From: Maricaulis sp965657935
GTDB lineage: Bacteria > Pseudomonadota > Alphaproteobacteria > Caulobacterales > Maricaulaceae
Reading direction: 5' to 3'
Assembly (NCBI GenBank): GCA_965657935.1
Contig: CBFHQE010000092.1
Location: 1-13,017, forward strand
Length of the DNA stretch: 13,017 nt
The position numbers were made by a program, and so were the translations under genes. The notes beneath the pieces were generated by a model. That model was not told where the DNA came from. It made no database searches and saw nothing but the letters and a program-made list of their open reading frames with translations. Of this stretch, positions 7,396-13,017 are shown piece by piece. Within the stretch, counting starts at the first letter, position 1. Every line of letters begins with the position of its first letter.

Positions 7396-7929
7396 ATGAA
7401 AATTGGCAAGCTTCTTCGCGACATCCACCACTGGTCCTCGCCCATCATCATGCTGCCGCTGGGCGTGATGATCATCGCCGGCATTTTTCTGATGCTGAAG
7501 AAGGACTTTGAGTGGATCCAGCCGTCGACCCAACGCAGCGCGGTGGTCGCTGATGGCGCGCCGGATACCACCCTTGCCCAGCTCTACGAGGCTGCAGTGG
7601 CAATTCCCGAGCTGGAGATCACGGCCTGGGAACAGTTCGACCGCATCGATATCCGCTCCGATCGCGGGGTCGCCAAATTCATCGCCCCCAATCGCTGGGA
7701 AGCGCAGGTTGACCTGGTCTCGCTGGAGGTCCTGTCGCTGGAATATCGCCGTTCAGATCTGTTCGAACAAATCCATGACGGATCGTTTTTCGCCGACTGG
7801 GTGAAGACCTTCATTTTCCTGCCGGTTGGACTCATCCTGCTGGTTTTGTGGATGACCGGGATCTGGCTGTTCTTCGAGCCCTATTACAAGCGCTGGCAAC
7901 GCGCCCGGCGCAAGGCCTCCCGGGGCTAG
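7396..7929 (+). CDS. PepSY-type small membrane protein
   Basis: A 177-residue protein with one hydrophobic helix near each end (about 16-34 and 138-160) and a roughly 100-residue periplasmic middle. It matches the PepSY / PepSY-associated transmembrane pattern: a short basic N terminus with an LLRDIHHW motif before the first helix, a middle beta-rich PepSY-like segment (about 58-118), and DLFEQIHDGSFF (121-132) directly before the second helix ending GIWLFFEP. Larger relatives are often found beside siderophore-receptor genes or fused to flavin reductases, and PepSY domains are proposed to inhibit proteases or bind envelope partners. Neither context is present here, so the function is open. 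His11, His12 and His127 could be membrane-face ligand positions, but this is speculative. It is convergent with pstB, 99 bases apart. Confidence 0.8.
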   Translation: MKIGKLLRDIHHWSSPIIMLPLGVMIIAGIFLMLKKDFEWIQPSTQRSAVVADGAPDTTLAQLYEAAVAIPELEITAWEQFDRIDIRSDRGVAKFIAPNRWEAQVDLVSLEVLSLEYRRSDLFEQIHDGSFFADWVKTFIFLPVGLILLVLWMTGIWLFFEPYYKRWQRARRKASRG

Positions 7930-7970
7930 CCCCCCGAAATAGAGACATGCCCGCCCTAAATCCAAAGGTC

Positions 7971-7991
7971 AGCGAAATTTCGAAATTCGCT
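7971..7991. repeat. near-perfect palindrome in the PepSY-pstB gap
   Basis: AGCGAAATTTCGAAATTCGCT reads nearly the same on both strands, with 9-base arms and one unpaired A. It lies about 41 bases after the PepSY stop and 37 bases beyond the pstB stop. It could be a 3'-end hairpin for either gene or a protein-binding palindrome. No T-run follows. Confidence 0.4.
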
Positions 7992-8003
7992 CTGCGCAAG
8001 TGC

Positions 8004-8021
8004 GGCAGGCGAGAGCCTGCC
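8004..8021. terminator. hairpin downstream of pstB
   Basis: A 7-bp perfect stem GGCAGGC/GCCTGCC (8004-8010 with 8015-8021) with a 4-base loop begins 7 bases after the pstB stop on the minus strand. It is the likely 3' end of the pst transcript. It lacks a following T-tract, so intrinsic termination is uncertain. Confidence 0.5.
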
Positions 8022-8028
8022 TCAACAA

Positions 8029-8796
8029 TCAGCCGAAACGGCCCATGATGTAATCTTGCGTTTTCTGCTCACGCGGATTGGTGAAAATGGTTTCGGTAGA
8101 ACCCTGCTCAACCAGGACGCCCAGGTGGAAAAACGCCGTGTGTTGGGACACGCGCGCCGCCTGCTGCATGGAGTGGGTTACGATAACGATGCAGTAATTC
8201 TCGCGCAGCTCGTCGATCAGACCCTCGATACGCGCCGTGGCGATCGGGTCGAGCGCCGAACATGGCTCGTCCATCAAAATGACTTCCGGGCTGACTGCAA
8301 TGGCGCGCGCGATAACCAGACGCTGTTGCTGACCGCCGGACAGGCTGGTGCCGGGGTGCAACAGGCGATCAGAAACCTCGTCCCAAAGACCGGCCTTGCG
8401 CAGGCTTTGCTCGACAATATCGTCCAGCTCGTCTGAGGACTGGGCCAGACCGTGAATGCGCGGCCCGTAGGCGACATTGTCGTAGATGGATTTCGGGAAC
8501 GGGTTCGGTTTCTGGAAGACCATGCCGACGCGGGCCCGCAGGATCACCGGATCCAGACGCTTGTCGTTGATTTCCTCGCCATCAATCTTGATGGAGCCGT
8601 CCACACGAGCGCCCTCAATCGTGTCATTCATGCGGTTCAGGCAGCGCAAGAAGGTCGACTTGCCGCAACCCGACGGACCGATGAACGCAGTGACACTACG
8701 GTCAGGAATATCGATGGATACGTCGAACAATGCCTGCTTGTCGCCGTAGGAAACGTCGACATTGCGTACTTCGACTTTTGAATTCGTGTCGCTCAC
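8029..8796 (-). CDS. pstB: phosphate ABC transporter ATP-binding protein PstB
   Basis: A 255-residue ATPase that powers phosphate import through PstC-PstA from the cytoplasmic face. All ABC motifs are intact: Walker A GPSGCGKST (40-48), Q-loop Gln95 in MVFQKPNPFP, signature LSGGQ (152-156), Walker B VILMDE (172-177) with the CSALDP D-loop, and switch His208 (VTHSMQQAAR). The FQKPNPFP and THSMQQAAR strings are characteristic of PstB within the ABC superfamily. Translation starts at GTG (AGC GAC ACG) with GAGGA 4 bases upstream. It lies 46 bases after pstA on the same strand and is the last gene of the operon here. The usual following gene phoU is absent, replaced by a hairpin and the convergent PepSY gene. 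Confidence 0.98.
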   Translation of the reverse strand: MSDTNSKVEVRNVDVSYGDKQALFDVSIDIPDRSVTAFIGPSGCGKSTFLRCLNRMNDTIEGARVDGSIKIDGEEINDKRLDPVILRARVGMVFQKPNPFPKSIYDNVAYGPRIHGLAQSSDELDDIVEQSLRKAGLWDEVSDRLLHPGTSLSGGQQQRLVIARAIAVSPEVILMDEPCSALDPIATARIEGLIDELRENYCIVIVTHSMQQAARVSQHTAFFHLGVLVEQGSTETIFTNPREQKTQDYIMGRFG

Positions 8797-8842
8797 TTTG
8801 TCCTCACAACCCCGGGCCCTGCGTCACAGCACCCATTCATGC

Positions 8843-10582
8843 CTACCATCTACGTTCAAACTTGTGTCGCAGATAGATGGCGAGCGCATTGAAACTGATC
8901 ATCAAGCCCAGCAGCACCATGATTGCGGCGGCTGCACGCGGCTCGAAGGCGCGTTCAGCGCCATCATACCAAAGGAAAACCTGTACCGGCAGAACCGTCG
9001 CCGGCTGGGTCATGCCTTCAATGTCCAGGCTCGGTGTCTCCGCAATGAAAGCCACCATACCGATCATCAGCAGCGGCGCGGTTTCACCCAGCGCGCGCGA
9101 CAGGCCGATGATGGAGCCCGTCAGAATGCCCGGCGCCGCCAGTGGCAGCACGTGGTGGAATACGGTCTGGGTCTCCGACGCGCCGATACCCAGGGCCGCC
9201 TGGCGAATCGAGGGCGGCACCGCTTTCAGTGCGGCGCGTGTCGCGATGATGATGGTCGGCAGCGTCATCAAGGACAGCACCAGACCACCCAGCACCGGAG
9301 ACGAGCGTGGCAAGCCAAAGACATTGATGAAAACGGCCAGTCCCAGCATGCCGAACACGATCGACGGCACGGCAGCCAGATTGTTGATGTTGACCTCGAT
9401 AATATCGGTGATCGGGTTTTTCGGCGCGAATTCTTCCAGATAGATCGCGGCGAATACACCGACCGGAACCGACAAGACCAGGGCGATGATGATGGTCAGG
9501 ATCGAGCCGTGCAGCGCGCCACGCACACCGGCCAGTTCCGGCTCGCGGGAGTCGGCATTGCCGAAGAAATAGCGGTTGGTGTGTTCCTCGATCACGCCGC
9601 GATCGCGCAGAGTGCGTGACCAGACCAGTTGATTGTCAGAAGAACGACGGCGGCTTTCCGGCACGTCCACGACCAGCAGATTCCAGCTGTCAGCGGCTTC
9701 GGTCTCAGGCTGTACGACAATACGGCCGGTCGCCCGGGTACCGTCAAGTGATAGACCGTCTAGCTTGTAGGCGCCGCCAGCCATCTCGACGATGACACTT
9801 GGCAATGTGTCATCGAGGCGGAACACGCCGTCAGCCGCTTCCGCCCGGTCCAGCAACCCTTGCTGACGCCGACGCAGATTGGCGATGCGATCTTCAAGCC
9901 CGCTGACATCCTCGCCGTCGCTATCCCGGGCACGTTGCTCGTTTGCGTCAGCGCTAGCGCCCAGAGCCACGGCTTCATTGCGAAGCGCCGTACGCTGGTC
10001 TTCGAGCACGGCCGCAAAACCGGCATCGTCACTGATCAGGGCAAAATCGCCACCATCATCGGCGACCTGGAGCCGACTTTCCAAGCGGGTCTCGGACTGA
10101 TCGAGCAATTCACCCTTGAGATACAGATCCATGTCATCGGACAGCGGCATCCGGAAGCGATAACGCGTTCCCACCAGCGACGGGTCGTCAAGCACCAGGT
10201 CCATCAGGCGCGGTGCGTTGAGCGCCGTGTAGAGCTGGAACAACTGACGTAGATCACGGCGCGCCCGGACCTCGGGAAATTGTTCGCGCATCGCATTCTG
10301 CAGCACACGAGTGTAGGAGCCCTCGCGCAGCGATACCTCGCTGCCATCACCCTGCGGATCAACCAGGTCAGCATCAAGATCAACCTCGAGGAAGATCTCG
10401 TTGGCGGTGTAAGCCGGCAGGCTCTGCATGCCGATCGAACCCAGCAGGATCACCAGGATCGCGACGGCGGTGAAAATCGCTGCGAGCCCCATACCGCGGA
10501 AACGTGCCTCAGACCGGTATCGCTTCGCCAGACGGGCTTCGAGCGCAGCCTTGACGGCGGCTTTTGACACGGACTCAGTCAT
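8843..10582 (-). CDS. pstA: phosphate ABC transporter permease PstA, long alphaproteobacterial form
   Basis: A 579-residue inner-membrane permease, nearly twice the E. coli PstA length. A basic N terminus (1-30) leads into a transmembrane helix (about 33-52). A large extracytoplasmic region follows (about 55-355) that begins in the manner of the DUF3333 region known from such PstA proteins and contains a likely coiled coil (about 188-250). The ABC permease core occupies 358-572, with the EAA-loop QAALGIGASETQTVFHHVLP (461-480) that contacts PstB. The start is taken as the ATG at 10582, overlapping the pstC stop (TGA, 10575-10577) by 8 bases, which suggests translational coupling. A longer in-frame start at 10609 would overlap pstC more and has no better support. 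pstB follows after 46 bases. Confidence 0.94.
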   Translation of the reverse strand: MTESVSKAAVKAALEARLAKRYRSEARFRGMGLAAIFTAVAILVILLGSIGMQSLPAYTANEIFLEVDLDADLVDPQGDGSEVSLREGSYTRVLQNAMREQFPEVRARRDLRQLFQLYTALNAPRLMDLVLDDPSLVGTRYRFRMPLSDDMDLYLKGELLDQSETRLESRLQVADDGGDFALISDDAGFAAVLEDQRTALRNEAVALGASADANEQRARDSDGEDVSGLEDRIANLRRRQQGLLDRAEAADGVFRLDDTLPSVIVEMAGGAYKLDGLSLDGTRATGRIVVQPETEAADSWNLLVVDVPESRRRSSDNQLVWSRTLRDRGVIEEHTNRYFFGNADSREPELAGVRGALHGSILTIIIALVLSVPVGVFAAIYLEEFAPKNPITDIIEVNINNLAAVPSIVFGMLGLAVFINVFGLPRSSPVLGGLVLSLMTLPTIIIATRAALKAVPPSIRQAALGIGASETQTVFHHVLPLAAPGILTGSIIGLSRALGETAPLLMIGMVAFIAETPSLDIEGMTQPATVLPVQVFLWYDGAERAFEPRAAAAIMVLLGLMISFNALAIYLRHKFERRW

Positions 10583-12275
10583 ATTTTTCTCGATAACGAC
10601 GAACAACACGCAGGGCGATGATGTTCATGATCAGGGTGAGGATGAAGAGCACCAGGCCCAGAGCGAAGGCCGAAAGCGTTTTGACACTGTCGAATTCCTG
10701 ATCACCCGTCAGCAACATGACAATCTGTACCGTGATGGTGGTGACGGCCTCCAGGGGGTTTGCCGTGAGGTTGGCGCCCTGACCGGCAGCCATGACCACG
10801 ATCATGGTCTCGCCCACCGCCCGGCTGATCGCCAGCAGAACAGCACCGACAATCCCTGGCAGAGCCGCCGGCAAGACAACCTGGCGGATGGTTTCCGACT
10901 TGGTCGCACCCATCGCATAGGCACCATCACGCAGCGTCTGGGGCACGGAATTGATAACGTCGTCCGAGAGAGAGGAGATGAACGGGATAATCATCACGCC
11001 CATGACCAGACCCGCCGACAGCGCACTCTGCGTCACAACATCCTCAAATCCGATCGCGCCGAAAATTCCCCGGATGAAGGGACCGACCGTCAAAAGAGCA
11101 AAGAAGCCATAGACGACTGTGGGGATGCCCGCGAGAATCTCCAGCAAGGGCTTGGCGATCTGGCGGAAACGATTACCCGCATATTCGGACAGGTAGATGG
11201 CGGAAAACAAACCGATCGGCACCGCAACGACCATGGCGATCAGCGTGATCAATGCCGTACCTGCAAACAGCGGCACGGCACCAAACGCACCCGATTGACC
11301 AACCTGATCGGCGCGAATGGCGATCTGGGGGCTCCATTGCAGCCCGAACAGGAACTCCTGCAACGGCACTTCGCGGAAAAAGCGGAGGCTCTCGAACAGA
11401 AGTGAGGCAACGATGCCCACGGTCGTCAGGATGGCGATCACGGATGACAGAAAAAGCACGACCAGAATAAGCAGCTCGACACTGTTGCGGGCACGGAAGT
11501 TCGGCGTGATCTGCAAGCGGGAAACAGCGAAACCGGCAAGCGCCAGGATGATGACCAGTGCGGCCACAGTCCGGCGGATCAGGGTTTCGGTCGCCACGAG
11601 GGATGCCGCTGCCGCTTCGAGGGCCGGCGAGGTGCGGCTGGCGATGCGGCCGTCGGCGATCCGACGTGCATCCGCCATGAAGAGCTGCTTGGCAGCATTG
11701 CCACCCAGCTCCAGCTGAAAGCCTGCGCTGATGCGATAACCGCTCAACTCTGTGGCAACAGAATCAAGAATGCCCTGCGAAATCTCTTGCTGGCGGCGCA
11801 CGGCCTGGGAGTCGGTGTCAGTCGCAAGGTTGAGCGCGTCGAGCACCTCTGCGCGGCGCGCCTCGATCATGGCCGGATCGCGGTCTTCACCGCGGGCGCT
11901 GCGCAAGCGGGAGACTTCCTCGTTCAGCGCGGACACCTGCGCGCGCTGCTGCACGCCGGCAGATCTGAGCGCCTGGAAATCGGCGTCATTGGCCAGGGTT
12001 TCATTATAGGTGGCCACCAACGGGGCAGCTTCGCGTGTGAGCTCTGACACCACCAGGCGATCGACCACCTGGCCGCCCAGCAAGGCGTAGGCCATCAGGA
12101 CCAGCAGCGCGGGAAGGCCCGTCCACAAAGCGACATAATAGCCGTAATAGTTCGGCAAGGAGTGCAATACCCGCCGCGCCCCACCGACCAGTCGGATCGC
12201 CTGGGTGCGTCCTGCGTAGAAGCCTCCGGCGACGACCACCAGGAGGCTAAAAGCGATAATCGTATCGATCGACAT
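10575..12275 (-). CDS. pstC: phosphate ABC transporter permease PstC, long alphaproteobacterial form
   Basis: A 566-residue inner-membrane permease; E. coli PstC is about 319. Two N-terminal helices (about 4-20 and 46-66) flank a basic loop with SLPNYYGYY. A periplasmic region (67-235) follows, much of it predicted coiled coil (about 95-178), then two more helices (236-250 and 268-295). The ABC permease core runs 335-556, with the EAA loop DGAYAMGATKSETIRQVVLP (450-469) that docks PstB. The N-terminal layout is that of the DUF3708-containing PstC proteins. The start at ATG 12275 is chosen because it directly precedes the first membrane helix. The frame stays open to 12386, but those codons lack a membrane-protein N terminus; the ribosome binding site here is weak. 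It lies 158 bases after pstS, and its 3' end overlaps pstA by 8 bases. Confidence 0.93.
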   Translation of the reverse strand: MSIDTIIAFSLLVVVAGGFYAGRTQAIRLVGGARRVLHSLPNYYGYYVALWTGLPALLVLMAYALLGGQVVDRLVVSELTREAAPLVATYNETLANDADFQALRSAGVQQRAQVSALNEEVSRLRSARGEDRDPAMIEARRAEVLDALNLATDTDSQAVRRQQEISQGILDSVATELSGYRISAGFQLELGGNAAKQLFMADARRIADGRIASRTSPALEAAAASLVATETLIRRTVAALVIILALAGFAVSRLQITPNFRARNSVELLILVVLFLSSVIAILTTVGIVASLLFESLRFFREVPLQEFLFGLQWSPQIAIRADQVGQSGAFGAVPLFAGTALITLIAMVVAVPIGLFSAIYLSEYAGNRFRQIAKPLLEILAGIPTVVYGFFALLTVGPFIRGIFGAIGFEDVVTQSALSAGLVMGVMIIPFISSLSDDVINSVPQTLRDGAYAMGATKSETIRQVVLPAALPGIVGAVLLAISRAVGETMIVVMAAGQGANLTANPLEAVTTITVQIVMLLTGDQEFDSVKTLSAFALGLVLFILTLIMNIIALRVVRRYREKYD

Positions 12276-12325
12276 CAGTGCCCATTCCAGCGCCAAGAGA
12301 GCGCCTCGCCACAATACCCGCACGC

Positions 12326-12355
12326 CGCATACGAGTGCAGGCATGTCCCCGTCAA
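12326..12355 (-). promoter_or_regulatory. possible weak promoter ahead of pstC
   Basis: On the minus strand TTGACG (12350-12355) is followed after 18 bases by TATGCG (12326-12331). The -35 is good and the -10 is poor. It would let pstCAB be transcribed separately from pstS. The match is weak enough to arise by chance. Confidence 0.2.
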
Positions 12356-12390
12356 CTAATTGTTGATGGAGACGCGCCTGCCTCAAGCTC

Positions 12391-12420
12391 CTCCCTGCTG
12401 CAGCGCAGCCTCACAGGGAG
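12391..12420 (-). terminator. hairpin between pstS and pstC (possible attenuator or 3' stabiliser)
   Basis: On the minus strand, 13 bases after the pstS stop, CTCCCT pairs with AGGGAG, and inside it GCTGC pairs with GCAGC around a GCT loop, with a 5-base bulge (GTGAG) on one side. No T-run follows. A structure at this place in a binding-protein/permease operon often protects the upstream message or reduces read-through, giving more binding protein than permease. That role is inferred. Confidence 0.5.
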
Positions 12421-12433
12421 CATAATGTTTTGC

Positions 12434-13017
12434 CTATTCAGGTACTTCGGTCATTGGCGTCAGGGCGCGAGCGCTGGCTGCCATAGCTGCACGTTCATCA
12501 TCGCCCAACGGGATAAGGCCCCGATCGGTCAGGTAGCCGAACTCGCCCCACGCATCTTCAGAGGTGAATTCACGCACATAGCCGGCCAGACCCGGAACCA
12601 GGTCCGCGTGACGATTCTTCACGTAGAAGAACAGCGAGCGGGAAACCGGGTAAGAGCCATCAGCAATCGCTTCAAATTCCGGACCGACGCCATCGATGAA
12701 TGCACCAACAAGACGGTCTGAATTCTGGTCCAGGAACGAGAAGCCGAAGACACCAAAAGCTGTCGGTGTGTTGACCAGCGTCTGAACGATTGCATTGTCG
12801 TTCTCGCCGGCATCAACCCAGACACCGTCTTCCCGAATGCGGCTGGCGATTTGCTCGAAACGGTCACTGTCGGCCTCATCCAGGGCTTCCATACACGCGA
12901 TACCGGCGGCACCACCTTGCATGGCAAGCTCAACAAAGGCGTCGCGCGTTCCGGAAGTCGGCGGCGGGCCGAAAACCTCGATGCGCTGCTGGGGGAGCGA
13001 CGCATCGAGGTTTTCGG
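12434..13017 (-). CDS. pstS: phosphate-binding protein PstS, C-terminal part (cut by window edge)
   Basis: The last 193 residues of the periplasmic phosphate receptor that delivers phosphate to PstC-PstA. The frame is open to the window edge, so the start, signal peptide and promoter lie outside. Near the edge it reads RIEVFGPPPTSGTRDAFVEL, the hallmark phosphate-binding loop (S-G-T-R-D) of this PstS type. Later family features are TPTAFGVFGFSFL, DGSYPVSRSLFFYVKN and a C-terminal helix rich in Ala. No frameshift is seen. It is the first pst gene in the visible part of the operon and is separated from pstC by a 158-base gap with a hairpin. A perfect inverted repeat lies within the coding sequence at the window edge. 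Any Pho box would be upstream and cannot be assessed. Confidence 0.95.
   Translation of the reverse strand, partial: ENLDASLPQQRIEVFGPPPTSGTRDAFVELAMQGGAAGIACMEALDEADSDRFEQIASRIREDGVWVDAGENDNAIVQTLVNTPTAFGVFGFSFLDQNSDRLVGAFIDGVGPEFEAIADGSYPVSRSLFFYVKNRHADLVPGLAGYVREFTSEDAWGEFGYLTDRGLIPLGDDERAAMAASARALTPMTEVPE
12969..13017. repeat. perfect 17-bp inverted repeat inside pstS
   Basis: CCGAAAACCTCGATGCG (12969-12985) is the exact reverse complement of 13001-13017, with 15 bases between. Both arms are in the pstS reading frame, encoding ENLDA on one side and RIEVFG on the other, and both read as plausible PstS sequence. The right arm ends at the window edge, so the repeat may be longer. In RNA it would form a stable stem-loop in the coding region. 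Confidence 0.85.

Noticed and set aside
8762..9619. A 285-codon plus-strand frame opposite pstA.
   Set aside because: Same mirror pattern, rich in Gln, Arg and His, across a well-conserved permease gene.
10428..11405. A 325-codon plus-strand frame opposite pstC and pstA.
   Set aside because: The translation is rich in His, Gln, Asp and Arg without hydrophobic cores, a mirror artefact of membrane-protein codons on the other strand.
12276..12386. An N-terminal extension of PstC by 37 codons.
   Set aside because: The frame is open, but the extension precedes the natural first membrane helix, lacks a ribosome binding site and contains no typical PstC sequence.
8015..12386. An 11-base string shared by the pstB 3' hairpin (8015-8025) and the pstS-pstC gap (12376-12386).
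   Set aside because: Many shared 11-mers are expected by chance in 13 kb of two-stranded sequence, and only one copy forms a hairpin.

Overview
The window is GC-rich bacterial chromosome, most likely from an alphaproteobacterium of the Maricaulis/Caulobacter kind. The best clues are the phosphate-transport permeases. PstC and PstA both carry the large extra N-terminal/periplasmic regions typical of many alphaproteobacteria, and PstS has the matching GPPPTSGTRDAF-type sequence. The taxon is an inference from protein style; no rRNA or marker gene is present to confirm it.

Layout, left to right. A LytTR-type response regulator (129-947, +) meets a lipoprotein class D beta-lactamase (944-1798, -) tail to tail, and their stop codons overlap. 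A TauE/SafE-family membrane exporter (1956-2705, -) lies upstream of the beta-lactamase on the same strand. A solitary moaA (2876-3895, +) starts with TTG and ends at a strong GC-rich hairpin (3943-3967). That hairpin separates it from a convergent 1090-residue secreted Asp-box (BNR/sortilin-like) propeller protein (3977-7249, -). A small PepSY-type two-helix membrane protein (7396-7929, +) is divergent from the propeller gene. The right third is the high-affinity phosphate uptake operon pstS-pstC-pstA-pstB, all on the minus strand (13017 down to 8029), with pstS cut by the window edge.

Functionally the only clear multi-gene system is Pst. PstS binds phosphate in the periplasm, PstC and PstA form the channel, and PstB hydrolyses ATP. 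A hairpin sits between pstS and pstC, where it could favour accumulation of pstS message. pstC and pstA overlap by 8 bases and are probably translationally coupled. phoU, which commonly follows pstB, is not there; the next gene is the convergent PepSY gene. The other genes are single units with no evident shared pathway.

I see no RNA genes, insertion sequences, CRISPR arrays or phage genes, and no clear new multi-gene system. The points most worth checking are a perfect 17-bp inverted repeat inside pstS that runs to the window edge, the large coiled-coil-bearing periplasmic regions of PstC and PstA, the degenerate receiver of the LytTR regulator, and the lipoprotein class D beta-lactamase.
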